A stretch of DNA of 64,000 nucleotides from positions 186,001 through 250,000 of the forward strand of contig JAZDFC010000004.1 in NCBI GenBank assembly GCA_043808235.1, given 5' to 3'. A program made the translations under genes and the position numbers. Position 1 is the stretch's first letter; each line of letters starts with the position of its first letter. The notes below the pieces were generated by a model. That model saw only the letters and a list, made by a program, of their open reading frames with translations. It made no database searches and was not told where the DNA came from. This document shows, one piece after another, positions 55,292 through 64,000 of the stretch. Source of the DNA: JAZDFC01 sp043808235. Lineage in GTDB: Bacteria; Bacteroidota; Ignavibacteria; Ignavibacteriales; Melioribacteraceae.

Positions 55292-57808
55292 ATGAAGCGC
55301 TCTACTTTTCGGTATTTACTTTTATTCCTTGTTTTTGGTTCATTGTTATATTCACAAGATTCTATTCAAAAGGGATGGTGGAAGTTTGATGATTCAAGTA
55401 ATCCGCTTAAAGCGGAACCAGGTTTTGGTAGCGATTTGCAATTGGTTGGAACACATCAAACCATAAATGGGCCTGAAGTTGGAAACGGCGCAATAAAAAT
55501 AGGCGTCGGAAGTTATTACAAGATGAAACACGAAATTCTGCCGAACGGAGGTGGAGCTCTTGTAAATGAATATTCGATCCAAATTGATTTCCGTATTCCT
55601 GCTCTTGATGGCTGGCATTGTTTCTTCCAAACGAATCCCTCGAATAATAATGATGGAGATTGTTTTGTTAACACAGGTGGAAATATAGGCGTTGCGGCAA
55701 CCGGATATTCCTCTTACGCCGTAGCGCCTAATGAATGGTATAGATTAGTTCTGTCTGTTAAGAATGGGACACAGTACAAATATTATTTAGAAGGTCAGTT
55801 ACTTAACAATGGAATTATTCAGGAAGTTGATGGTAGATTTGCGCTTGATAGTCTTCTGCTTGTTTTTGCAGATGAAGATGGCGAGGATAAAGAAATTGAT
55901 TGTGCGGAACTGGCAATTTGGGATTATGCCCTCACCTTAGAAGAAGCGCAAACCTTAGGCGGATACGGGCATCAAGTTGAAATGCCGCCGACGAGGCAGT
56001 TGATACTTGTCCCTTATTTACAAGAACCAACTACAAATTCCATTTATGTCTGCTGGCACGATACCTTATCAACCATAACATCTGTTGAGTATGGAACAAC
56101 AGCATTATTGGGACAAGTTACACCCGGTACAAGTGAAATTGTTATTTCTCCTTATCGCTGGCATTCGGTAAAACTAACCGGTTTGCTTGCAAACACTGAG
56201 TATTTTTATAAAGCAGTAAGCGGGAGCGGTTCTTCTCAAATTTATTCTTTTAAAACTTTACCGGACACCAATTACACCGGTAAAGTAAGAATTATATTAT
56301 TGAGTGACACCCACTGTCCCGATACCACTATGGCAGTAAAGATTGCTAAGGAAGCCAAAAGGAAAATGCAGCAACTTTTTGGAGATGATATTCAGAACCA
56401 CATTAATTTAGTTCTTCATTCGGGGGATTTGGTAGTTGATGGCGGAGATATAATTCAGTGGACAGATGAATATTTTGCCCCGATGTCGCATCTTTCAACA
56501 AACATTCCTTTTATGACAATTATTGGGAATCACGAAGGGGAACACCAAAATTATTACAAGTACATGCATTACGATGATGTTTCTCCCGATTATGCAAGCG
56601 AAAGATTTTGGTCATTCAGAATTGCAAATACGCAGTTTATCGGTTTGAACTCAAATGCTATTTCTCAATATGGAACCTTACAAAAAGTCTGGTTAGATCT
56701 ATTGCTCTCTCAAACGGAGAAGGATACCACCATAGATTTTGTTTTCGTTATGTCGCATCATTTTGCAATTACCGAATTATGGGGAGAGGGTATAACTTTT
56801 GACGATGGTCCCAACTATATTAGTACGCAGATCCATCCAATTCTTAAAAAATATTCTAAAGTAGTTCAACATTCCTATGGTCATACGCACGGCTTTGAAA
56901 GAGGAACGGTAGAATCGGAAGCCAACAATTCCCGTGGTGATTTTAGAACCGTGTGCGGCGGCGGCGGCGGTGGAGCTCTCGATCGATGGGGTGTATATCA
57001 AAATACGAATTTTCCCTCCATCCAGATTACTTATGATAATTATTTTTTTCAACTTATAGAGATTGATGTTGCGAATAAAACTTTTGAATCCTCCATGTAT
57101 AGTTTGGGAAATTCAAATAGAAGCAGAGATACGGAATTGATGGATAAATGGTACAGGAAAGTTAATCAATCTGCCCCGGCAACTCCAACTACTAGCGCGC
57201 CTTCAATTGATGCCGATATGATTACTTTCAATTCTTCAGAGATCAGTGGTGATTCCTTGATGACTGTTAGAATGCAGATTACCGACGATGAAACTTTTTC
57301 TAAAACCATCGTTGATACTTTAGTTCACTGGAAGGATATTTATAAAGTTGACTCGGCGTATAATCCAATTGATTTGAACGATGGAATCGATTTAACAAAA
57401 CTGACTTTTAATTCATCGCGCTTTGCAAACGGCAAGCCGCACTATTACCGGGTTAAATATCGCGATCATAATTTGAAATGGTCGGACTGGTCAAATAGCA
57501 CGTCATTTAATGTCGCAACCGGTATTCAAGATAATAATATTCCTACTGTTTATGCCCTGTACCAAAATTTCCCGAACCCGTTTAACCCAACTACAAAAAT
57601 CAATTATCAACTGCCTGAGACAAGTTTTGTTATATTGAAGTTGTATGATGTGCTGGGGAATGAGATAGAAACATTGGTTAGTGAAGAGCAAGCTGCCGGT
57701 TTTTACCAGGTTTATTTTGATGGAAAAGAACTAAGCAGCGGAGTTTATTTTTATAAAATTCAAGCAGGTAATTTTATTGCAGTAAAAAAATTAGTTCTTA
57801 TAAAGTGA
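55292..57808 (+). CDS. T9SS cargo protein, LamG plus purple-acid-phosphatase-like domain
   Basis: An 838-residue secreted protein: signal peptide (about 1-21), LamG-like domain (25-225) matching the previous gene, a purple-acid-phosphatase-type fibronectin domain (about 235-322) and a metallophosphatase domain with complete ligands: Asp339/His341 (LSDTHCPD), Asp379 (SGDLV), Asn413-His414 (GNHEGE), His489-His490 (SHH) and His531/His533 (GHTHGF). A further beta-domain and a sorting domain (QNFPNPFNPTT) follow. It would hydrolyse phosphomonoesters or nucleotides at the cell surface. A terminator follows at 57841. Confidence 0.92.
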   Translation: MKRSTFRYLLLFLVFGSLLYSQDSIQKGWWKFDDSSNPLKAEPGFGSDLQLVGTHQTINGPEVGNGAIKIGVGSYYKMKHEILPNGGGALVNEYSIQIDFRIPALDGWHCFFQTNPSNNNDGDCFVNTGGNIGVAATGYSSYAVAPNEWYRLVLSVKNGTQYKYYLEGQLLNNGIIQEVDGRFALDSLLLVFADEDGEDKEIDCAELAIWDYALTLEEAQTLGGYGHQVEMPPTRQLILVPYLQEPTTNSIYVCWHDTLSTITSVEYGTTALLGQVTPGTSEIVISPYRWHSVKLTGLLANTEYFYKAVSGSGSSQIYSFKTLPDTNYTGKVRIILLSDTHCPDTTMAVKIAKEAKRKMQQLFGDDIQNHINLVLHSGDLVVDGGDIIQWTDEYFAPMSHLSTNIPFMTIIGNHEGEHQNYYKYMHYDDVSPDYASERFWSFRIANTQFIGLNSNAISQYGTLQKVWLDLLLSQTEKDTTIDFVFVMSHHFAITELWGEGITFDDGPNYISTQIHPILKKYSKVVQHSYGHTHGFERGTVESEANNSRGDFRTVCGGGGGGALDRWGVYQNTNFPSIQITYDNYFFQLIEIDVANKTFESSMYSLGNSNRSRDTELMDKWYRKVNQSAPATPTTSAPSIDADMITFNSSEISGDSLMTVRMQITDDETFSKTIVDTLVHWKDIYKVDSAYNPIDLNDGIDLTKLTFNSSRFANGKPHYYRVKYRDHNLKWSDWSNSTSFNVATGIQDNNIPTVYALYQNFPNPFNPTTKINYQLPETSFVILKLYDVLGNEIETLVSEEQAAGFYQVYFDGKELSSGVYFYKIQAGNFIAVKKLVLIK

Positions 57809-57840
57809 CTCCCTTGTTATCAGTTGTAGTTAATGCTTCA

Positions 57841-57866
57841 AGCCTTCCTTCGGGGAGGCTTTATTT
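57841..57866 (+). terminator. Rho-independent terminator after the cargo pair
   Basis: Eight-base arms AGCCTTCC and GGGAGGCT (one G-T pair) close a TTCG tetraloop, followed by TTATTTT. It separates the endonuclease/phosphatase gene from the cargo genes. Confidence 0.75.
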
Positions 57867-57899
57867 TGAATAAACAGCGAAGAGAAAGCATGGTATATC

Positions 57900-58766
57900 A
57901 TGACTAAATACTATAAATTATTTTTCGGCATACTGGCGGTACTATTTGCAATTTCAGTGAATTCATTTCCGCAATCGATGAGGATAATGACATATAACAT
58001 TCGGCTCGATCTCGCTTCGGACGGGGTTAATGCATGGAGCAACCGAAAAGACAATCTCGTTAGATTGATAAAATTTCATAAAGCCGATATAGTCGGTTTA
58101 CAGGAAGCACAAAAACATCAAATTGATTTTATAATGGAATCGCTGCCGGAATGGGGTTGGCTTGGAGTTGGGCGTGATGATGGAAAAGGACAAGGTGAAT
58201 TCACAGCTATTTTGTATCGCATAAGTAGATTTGATACTATCCAAACGTCAACGTTCTGGTGTTCTGAAACACCGGAACACCCCGGCAAGGGCTGGGATGC
58301 CGCATACCAAAGAATTACAACGTTCGCAAAGTTTATAGACAAGCAGACAGAGAAAATATTTTATCTATTTAATACTCACCTGGATAACGAAGGAACTACC
58401 GCCAGATTAGAAAGTGCAAAACTCATCAAGAATAAAATAAGAATGCTTTGCGGCAATTATCCTGTTATTTTAACGGGTGATTTTAATTCAACTCCAAATT
58501 CCGAACCTTATCAAATTATTATTTCGCCATCGGATGAGGACACGTCGATGACAATGTACGATGCGGGTAAAATAAGTAAAAAAAAACATCACGGTCCCAA
58601 AGGAACATTTACCGGTTTCGATCTTAATGCAAAACCGGAAGAGCCAATCGATTTTATTTTCGTAAGAAGCGGAATTACTGTCTTGTATCATGGAACTCTC
58701 TCGGATTCATTTGACGGTTATCTCCCATCTGATCACTATCCGGTATTAGCGGAAATTATTTTTTAA
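57900..58766 (+). CDS. Exported endonuclease/exonuclease/phosphatase family protein
   Basis: A 288-residue protein with a signal peptide (about 1-25) and a full EEP (DNase I-like) domain. Catalytic residues are visible: Asn33 in MTYNIRLD, Glu69 in VGLQEAQ, His160 in LFNTHLD, Asp194 and Asn196 in LTGDFNSTP, and Asp278-His279 in PSDHYPV. Members act as nucleases, sphingomyelinases or inositol-phosphate phosphatases. It has no sorting domain, so it is probably periplasmic or released. It follows two phosphatase/binding cargo genes, and the set would fit phosphate or organic-phosphate scavenging, although a terminator lies between. Confidence 0.88.
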   Translation: MTKYYKLFFGILAVLFAISVNSFPQSMRIMTYNIRLDLASDGVNAWSNRKDNLVRLIKFHKADIVGLQEAQKHQIDFIMESLPEWGWLGVGRDDGKGQGEFTAILYRISRFDTIQTSTFWCSETPEHPGKGWDAAYQRITTFAKFIDKQTEKIFYLFNTHLDNEGTTARLESAKLIKNKIRMLCGNYPVILTGDFNSTPNSEPYQIIISPSDEDTSMTMYDAGKISKKKHHGPKGTFTGFDLNAKPEEPIDFIFVRSGITVLYHGTLSDSFDGYLPSDHYPVLAEIIF

Positions 58767-58862
58767 TTTTTTGATCATTGCTTAAGAGAATTTATCAAAA
58801 GCAACGTTTGGCATTTCTAACCGCGAATATTATCTTTGTCCCAATTTTTAATAAAAATTTGT

Positions 58863-60059
58863 ATGGCAATATCAAAAATAATTGACAAGGTAATTCTATC
58901 CCCGACAATGCTTCTTTCGCAGAAGGCAATTGAGATGCGTGCGAGTGGAATTGATATTGTTGATCTGACTGTCGGTGAGCCTGACTTTCCGACTCCACTG
59001 AATATAAAAGAAGCTGCTATTCGAGCTATAAAAGCCAACTACACAAAATATACAATCAATTCCGGCACAGTTGAATTACGAAAAGCAATTTCTGCTAAAC
59101 TAAAAAATGAAAATGGGCTTGAATACCATTTCAAAAATATTGTGGTTTCGAACGGTGCGAAGCAGAGTATATTTAATTCTATTCTCTCTGTCGTTCAACC
59201 GGGCGATGAAGTGATTATTCCAGCGCCGTTTTATGTCTCGTATCCCGAGATGGTTAAGATTGCACAAGGAATTCCGGTGATTGTACAAACATCTGAAGAA
59301 AACAGATTTAAGATTACTGCTTCGCAGTTGGATGATGCGATTACCGATAAGACAAAACTATTTATTCTTTGCAATCCATCCAATCCAACCGGTGCAGCTT
59401 ATTCAAAACAGTATCTCGATGAGCTTGCTGAAATTCTCGAGGACAAAGAAATTTACATTTTAGTTGACGAGATTTATGAAAAATTTGTTTACGATGATTT
59501 TACATTCGTGAGTTTCGCTTCGCTCAGCCCCTCAATTAAAAGAAAAACAATTATCATCAACGGAGTCTCGAAAGCATATTCAATGACCGGATGGAGAATA
59601 GGATATTCAGCAGGACCACCGGATGTTATTGAGGCAATTAATAAAATCCAAAGTCACAGTACATCGAATGCATCGTCGGTTTCGCAGATGGCGGCGCTCG
59701 AGGCTTTAACCGGTCAGCAATCCTCAATTGAGGAAATGAGAAAGGAATTTGAGGTGAGAAGAAATTTTTTGTGGAAAGAATTCAATTCAATAAATAATGT
59801 TTCCTGCTTGAAACCTGAGGGTGCGTTCTATTTATTCCCAAATATCAAAAAGCTGTTCAATAAAACTGATGGCAAAGTTAGGATAGAAAATTCATTTAAT
59901 TTTGCGATGTACCTGTTGAATGAAGTACAACTCGCTTGTGTTCCCGGGAGTTCCTTTGGCGCCGAAAGTTATTTACGATTTTCATACACAACTTCAATGG
60001 ATGTTTTGAAAGAGGGCGCTCGCAGATTTAAAACCGCAGTTGAAAAGTTACAGAACTAA
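58863..60059 (+). CDS. Class I PLP-dependent aminotransferase (AspAT-like)
   Basis: The 398-residue enzyme has the fold-type I aminotransferase signatures: IVDLTVGEPDFPTP near 32, the YTINSGTVELRKAI substrate loop, CNPSNPTG (Asn174 region), the PLP lysine Lys237 in NGVSKAYSMTGWRIGY, and a C-terminal YLRFSY with the substrate-carboxylate arginine. This is the thermophile/Bacillus-type (subgroup Ib) aspartate aminotransferase family; the true amino donor is not known. The frame is open from a TTG at 58836, but the ATG at 58863 fits the family start. Confidence 0.9.
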   Translation: MAISKIIDKVILSPTMLLSQKAIEMRASGIDIVDLTVGEPDFPTPLNIKEAAIRAIKANYTKYTINSGTVELRKAISAKLKNENGLEYHFKNIVVSNGAKQSIFNSILSVVQPGDEVIIPAPFYVSYPEMVKIAQGIPVIVQTSEENRFKITASQLDDAITDKTKLFILCNPSNPTGAAYSKQYLDELAEILEDKEIYILVDEIYEKFVYDDFTFVSFASLSPSIKRKTIIINGVSKAYSMTGWRIGYSAGPPDVIEAINKIQSHSTSNASSVSQMAALEALTGQQSSIEEMRKEFEVRRNFLWKEFNSINNVSCLKPEGAFYLFPNIKKLFNKTDGKVRIENSFNFAMYLLNEVQLACVPGSSFGAESYLRFSYTTSMDVLKEGARRFKTAVEKLQN

Positions 60060-60145
60060 GATTTACCACAATCCTTTACCGTATAATCTCAATTCCGATT
60101 AATCTGTTTCAATCAGTTACATCGGTGATTGGTTAATCATTAATA

Positions 60146-60541
60146 TCAATTTTCTTCTTCAGTGATTGGGTGGATTGTAGTGAGTGATAAAATATAGAAA
60201 GTCACTCCGAGGCAAATGAAAGCAAGAAAAATTTTTAACCACATTGATTGTGCTACAAACAATATTGAGTATGAAATTGCTGCAACAAGCATCGCAATGG
60301 AAACAATCTTTGCCCGCAACGGCATTCCGCGGTGTTCACGGTAATTGCGTATTAATTTACCGAATCGTTTGTGCGCCAATAATCTATTGTAAAGCTGTTC
60401 GGAGCTGCGCGCAAACAAGGCTGCGGCAATTATCAAAAAAATTGTTGTGGGCATTATTGGCAGAAACACGCCTATTATTCCAAGTCCAACGAAAAAATAT
60501 CCGAGGGTGATGTAAGTGTATTTTTTTATATCAATTTTCAT
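60146..60541 (-). CDS. DUF454 (YbaN-like) inner-membrane protein
   Basis: A 131-residue protein from the ATG at 60541 (an upstream ATG at 60565 gives eight extra residues). It has membrane segments about 8-30, 68-90 and 95-115 and the family-typical GYFFVGLGIIGVFLPIMPTT followed by FARSSEQLYNRLLAH, with FGKLIRNYREH. The family is widespread with no known function. It is convergent with the aminotransferase gene. Confidence 0.85.
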   Translation of the reverse strand: MKIDIKKYTYITLGYFFVGLGIIGVFLPIMPTTIFLIIAAALFARSSEQLYNRLLAHKRFGKLIRNYREHRGMPLRAKIVSIAMLVAAISYSILFVAQSMWLKIFLAFICLGVTFYILSLTTIHPITEEEN

Positions 60542-60698
60542 AATGGGCACCGACAAGAAAAACACATGTTTACCGGATAAAGTTTCTGCGGCAATAGAAA
60601 AATTAGTGTGTTTGTAAATCTTTATTCAAAATGATTGATAACAGCATTATTGAGAAAGAAATTACTGATGCGGTTTATTTAAACATGCTTGAGAGTCT

Positions 60699-61463
60699 TT
60701 ATTTATATACCGTGAAGAAACCGGATTTAATAACAACATCGGCATCGTTAAGAACAATTATTTTATATTCGCCGGGCTCGGTAAATGTATATTTAAAAAA
60801 CGAATACGTCCAGTTGGATTCTACTTTGAATTTCTTTTGAACAATAAATTCATCATACTCAAAAGCGTTATTACCTTTCTTCCAAATTTCAGCGCGGATG
60901 AGGTTTGTATTCATTGGCTTATCTTGTCGAAGATAAATGTAAATCTGACCGTTATTGTCCCGTAACGATTGACTGAGTTTATTATTTAACGGTTTTTCAG
61001 CGATCACTCTTTCGCAGAAAATCATTTCGCATTTTTCGTAATACTTGGAACTGATAGGAGATTTATTCTCCGGCGATTCGCTGCGGTATTCTAATTTTAA
61101 TACTCCTTTCTTAAGCATTCGTTGAGCAGTATTCATAAAATAAATTTCGTATTTGCCGGACTGGCTAAATTTATAATTGTAAACCAACCATTTAATAGGT
61201 TGGTCAATAGGAATTGCTTTGCTGTCGAATGGTTCGAAACGCCCATCGGTTTCTTTATCAATAAAAAGATAGAGCACGGGATCTTCAATAATCTTTGGAG
61301 ATTTATATAAAATATAAATGTACGTCCCCCATGGATTTATTTCCCAATTGTAATCGTGACCGATGGGATCGCCGTCATCAGTGTAACTTTCGCAGAAAAA
61401 AAGTTCCTGGCCGTATATGCCTGATGCGATTATAAAAAATAGAATGATAAATGTTTTTTTCAT
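60699..61463 (-). CDS. Exported protein with an internal duplication, unknown function
   Basis: A 254-residue protein with a signal peptide (1-18, ending IYGQ). It is made of two diverged tandem units of about 115 residues: each begins F/I-F-C-E, has a YIYILY/IYIYLR strand near the middle, and ends with F-x-x-x-G-x-Y-x-I then N-x-x-x-x-x-x-K-x-G. The pattern suggests two beta-sandwich domains arisen by duplication. I do not recognise the family. Single gene, not in an obvious operon. Confidence 0.7.
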   Translation of the reverse strand: MKKTFIILFFIIASGIYGQELFFCESYTDDGDPIGHDYNWEINPWGTYIYILYKSPKIIEDPVLYLFIDKETDGRFEPFDSKAIPIDQPIKWLVYNYKFSQSGKYEIYFMNTAQRMLKKGVLKLEYRSESPENKSPISSKYYEKCEMIFCERVIAEKPLNNKLSQSLRDNNGQIYIYLRQDKPMNTNLIRAEIWKKGNNAFEYDEFIVQKKFKVESNWTYSFFKYTFTEPGEYKIIVLNDADVVIKSGFFTVYK

Positions 61464-61592
61464 ATCAAGTTTCGATTTCTATCTGAAGAAATAATACATT
61501 GGTTCAATGAATTTTCCACAAAGAAATATTGTTTATTTTCGCAGAGAACAATTATGTTTTGTGCAATCCAAAAATAAAGAAAAAAAACTATT

Positions 61593-62453
61593 ATGGCAGA
61601 ATTAAGAATCGGCACTTGCAGTTGGAAATACGACTCGTGGGCGGGATTAGTTTATACCGAAATTGAAAATATTAATTATCTTCAGAAATATTCCTACCAT
61701 TATAATACTGTCGAAGTCGATCAATGGTTCTGGTCGCTTGGCAAGAAATCGGTTTCGTTTCCTAAACCGGCAGATGTAAAGGATTATAAAAATTCCGTTC
61801 CGGATAATTTTAAATTCACTATTAAAATGCCCAACAGCATCACACTTACCCATCCGTATCAACAGAAGAAAGGTGAACTGTTGGAAAGGAATGAATATTT
61901 TCTTTCCTGTGAAATTCTAAATCAATTTCTTAAATCGATTGAACCTCTCAAAGAAAAACTTGGACCGTTGATGTTTCAATTCGAATATTTGAATAAACAA
62001 AAGATGGCATCGCAGTTTGATTTTATGTCGCAATTTTCTGCCTTCATCCAAAATGCGGAAAAAGATTATCCGTATGCCGTTGAAACTCGCAATCCCAATT
62101 ACTTGAATAAAGATTATTTTGAATTCATTAACGACAACAATCTCATCCATGTTTTTCTGCAAGGATATTACATGCCGGCTGTTTATGAAACATATAAGAA
62201 GTTCAAGGATTATATAAATGGTACGACTGTTATAAGGCTTCATGGACCGGATAGAAAAGGAATGGAAGAGCGAACCGGCGGCGATTGGAGCAGGATAATT
62301 GAACCGCGTGACGGAGAACTTGAAAAAATAATTGAAATGATAATTGATTTGTTGGGTAGAAATGTGGACGTGTACTTAAATGTGAATAACCATTACGAAG
62401 GTTCCGCGCCGTTAACTATAAAAAAGATTAATGATATGATTGCAGCTCGCTAA
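61593..62453 (+). CDS. DUF72 (YecE-like) protein
   Basis: A 286-residue cytoplasmic protein of the DUF72/YecE family (TIM-barrel-like), recognised by RIGTCSWKYDSWAGLVY at the N-terminus, NTVEVDQWFWSLG, and PYAVETRNPNYLN, with VIRLHGPDR near residue 215. The biochemical role of the family is not established. It stands alone on the plus strand; the gap before it (61464-61592) shows no clear promoter. Confidence 0.85.
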   Translation: MAELRIGTCSWKYDSWAGLVYTEIENINYLQKYSYHYNTVEVDQWFWSLGKKSVSFPKPADVKDYKNSVPDNFKFTIKMPNSITLTHPYQQKKGELLERNEYFLSCEILNQFLKSIEPLKEKLGPLMFQFEYLNKQKMASQFDFMSQFSAFIQNAEKDYPYAVETRNPNYLNKDYFEFINDNNLIHVFLQGYYMPAVYETYKKFKDYINGTTVIRLHGPDRKGMEERTGGDWSRIIEPRDGELEKIIEMIIDLLGRNVDVYLNVNNHYEGSAPLTIKKINDMIAAR

Positions 62454-62659
62454 AGCTTGGATATTTTATTTTTTAAAAAAGTTCTCAAATTTTGGTTTGT
62501 ACTTATCATGAGCATTTCTTATGTTGCCAATAGGAAGTGAATAAGTCGGCACAATTCTATAATGTTATTCAGCAAAAAATATTATGTTCGTATTGTAGTG
62601 CATCCATCCAATCATAAAGACATTAATATAATAGCGCTAATTAAATGAGGAGTCCGCTA

Positions 62660-63907
62660 ATGAAAAAACTCATAATACTCACTACTAAAATCTCAATACT
62701 GTTATCATCCTTTCTGTTTTTGAACACCTGCGATAGTACAGAGCCGCCGCCAGTCAAACCGCCCGGTTACCAGGAAGATATTCCATGGCCGAGTTTGGCT
62801 GATACACCATGGCCAATGGAAAGATGCGATCCCCAGGCAACCGGCAGAAGCAAATACCCCGGACCAAGAGCCGGAGTGATTGAATGGGTAATCGAGGATT
62901 TCGAACCAACGAGTGCAATAACAATTGGGATCGATTCATCAGTTTATTGTAATAGTGCAAAAAATAATGATTGGGGATTTAAAGCCATAAAACCAAATGG
63001 AGATGTTAAATGGAATATTTATTTGGGATCCAATTTAGATGGTTTGGGTACATCAGTAATATTAAAAAACGACGATATTTTAACCACTGTCGGAAGCACT
63101 TTGAAAAGTATCTCAAGAGAAGGGTCATTAATAAAAACTTACGAAGCTTTCCCAGTATTATCTGCCTTAACTATCGATAAAGCCGGTAATATGTATGCAC
63201 TTATAAACGAATTGATCGCATTTAATAATAATGGCGAAAAATTATGGAGCTATCTTGATTATAATTTCTTGTATTTCGCTAGGTTTTCGTTTTCGCCGGA
63301 CGATAAAACATTATATATCGCCGGAAGAGGTGAGCCTGTATTTTACGCTTTTGACATTAATTCACAGACTGTAAAATGGACATTCGGAAAAATAGGGGGG
63401 TATGCAGGTGTTCCAATTGTGGATTCGGAGGGAAATCTTTATACAATATGTGCGTATGACCTTATAAATCCCGTTGAAAATCATGCAGCACTATATTCTT
63501 TAAAAGAAAATGGAGAGATTCGCTGGAAATATGATTTTGGTGCAAAGATTATTAATGGTTGGGTGGCATTTTATCAGCCAATGGCAATTGATAAGTTAGG
63601 TAATATTTATGCAGGTCAGGACATTTTAACCTCTATTGATTATAATGGCAATTTAAGATGGACTAAACCTTTTGAAGAAAATTTTGTAATATTATCACCG
63701 ATTACTGTAGATTGCGAAGGATGTGTATATTTTGTTATTTCAGATTATACTACCAGCAAACTGCTTGCGTATTCATCGGAAGGGAACTTAATTTTTTCCT
63801 TACCGATTCAGCTCTATCCCCCACATATTTATAGCCCTGTAATTGGTTACGATAATTCTTTATACATTGCTTCTTATGAAGGGAACAATCTTTATAAAAT
63901 AAAATAA
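62660..63907 (+). CDS. PQQ-like beta-propeller lipoprotein
   Basis: A 415-residue protein from the ATG at 62660, chosen over the ATG at 62645 because GAGGAG lies 7 bases upstream. Signal sequence with a possible lipoprotein Cys24 (LNTC), then PQQ/BamB-like propeller blades, each with A-I-D/V-D followed by G-N-I/L-Y and W-x-F/Y segments (for example TIDKAGNMYALI, VDSEGNLYTICAY, AIDKLGNIYAGQD, VDCEGCVYFVIS). Such propellers serve as scaffolds or bind ligands. The next gene begins 12 bases downstream. Confidence 0.78.
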   Translation: MKKLIILTTKISILLSSFLFLNTCDSTEPPPVKPPGYQEDIPWPSLADTPWPMERCDPQATGRSKYPGPRAGVIEWVIEDFEPTSAITIGIDSSVYCNSAKNNDWGFKAIKPNGDVKWNIYLGSNLDGLGTSVILKNDDILTTVGSTLKSISREGSLIKTYEAFPVLSALTIDKAGNMYALINELIAFNNNGEKLWSYLDYNFLYFARFSFSPDDKTLYIAGRGEPVFYAFDINSQTVKWTFGKIGGYAGVPIVDSEGNLYTICAYDLINPVENHAALYSLKENGEIRWKYDFGAKIINGWVAFYQPMAIDKLGNIYAGQDILTSIDYNGNLRWTKPFEENFVILSPITVDCEGCVYFVISDYTTSKLLAYSSEGNLIFSLPIQLYPPHIYSPVIGYDNSLYIASYEGNNLYKIK

Positions 63908-63919
63908 GAGGAAGTAATA

Positions 63920-64000
63920 ATGAAATTAATACTCTGTATACTTTTTATGTTGATTATCTCTATTACATTATCTCTTGGACAATCTGATCCGACGCGATAT
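63920..64000 (+). CDS. 5' fragment of an exported protein gene
   Basis: The ATG at 63920, with GAGGAAG nine bases upstream, opens a frame that runs off the window edge (27 codons). It encodes a hydrophobic signal peptide (MKLILCILFMLIISITL, then SLGQSDPTRY). The mature protein lies outside the window. It probably shares a transcript with the propeller lipoprotein gene. Confidence 0.6.
   Translation, partial: MKLILCILFMLIISITLSLGQSDPTRY

Noticed and set aside
60631..60840. 69-codon plus-strand frame opposite the 254-residue exported protein
   Set aside because: It lies mostly antisense to the exported protein gene, which has a signal peptide and clear internal repeat structure.
1..64000. Search by eye for tRNA, rRNA, integrase, transposase or CRISPR-Cas genes
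   Set aside because: Nothing convincing was seen; a tRNAscan or Infernal run would be needed to exclude small RNA genes.

Overview
The window reads as chromosome from an AT-rich, Gram-negative member of the Bacteroidota/Chlorobiota (FCB) assemblage, most likely an Ignavibacteria-type organism. The evidence is: seven large secreted proteins ending in a type IX secretion (T9SS) sorting domain with the QNYPNPFNPST-type motif; the long, three-domain form of IspG; several periplasmic-propeller sensor kinases (Reg_prop plus Y_Y_Y); and three candidate TA-N2-TTTG promoter boxes of the Bacteroidota type. This is inference from protein families, not from a marker gene. No rRNA, tRNA, CRISPR array, transposase or phage gene was seen.

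Layout. 1-7000: mostly housekeeping genes on the minus strand (TrmB-type regulator, methyltransferase, zinc-ribbon coiled-coil protein, Nif3-like protein, IspG, DJ-1/PfpI protein), after the tail of a TPR protein. 7200-16000, plus strand: a propeller sensor kinase with its NarL-type regulator, a small membrane protein with its own terminator, DnaG primase, a GH13 enzyme and an FMN-binding-like lipoprotein. 16000-43250, minus strand: an accessory block with a metallophosphoesterase lipoprotein, five giant T9SS cargo proteins (LamG, GLUG, beta-helix and fibronectin-like domains) and two signalling modules. 43800-49100: glutamine synthetase with an Lrp/AsnC regulator, a histidine kinase, a UbiA prenyltransferase and an outer-membrane beta-barrel protein. 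49250-58770, plus strand: a third propeller kinase and regulator followed by two T9SS proteins (one CBM9-like, one purple-acid-phosphatase-like) and an exported endonuclease/exonuclease/phosphatase protein. 58860-64000: aminotransferase, DUF454 protein, an exported protein with an internal duplication, DUF72 protein, a PQQ-propeller lipoprotein and the start of one more exported protein.

Two things stand out. First, the same gene order occurs twice: HisKA_3 sensor kinase, NarL-type regulator, stand-alone CheY-like receiver, giant LamG-containing T9SS protein (25831 down to 18262, and 36526 down to 26307). In one copy the receiver overlaps the secreted-protein gene by 4 bases. A matching inverted repeat, AGTG-N6-CACT, lies upstream of the receiver gene in both copies. 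This looks like a duplicated sense-and-display module that controls surface proteins.

Second, the sorting-domain coding regions of four cargo genes carry short palindromic repeats, read in frame and translated. They belong to families also found between genes, and sit at three recurring sites in the domain. They resemble in principle the protein-coding palindromic elements of Rickettsia. The 3' ends of these genes also share long identical DNA stretches, a common terminator hairpin and a duplicated downstream cassette, so sorting domains appear to spread and homogenise as DNA modules. One decayed copy remains at 16131-16245.
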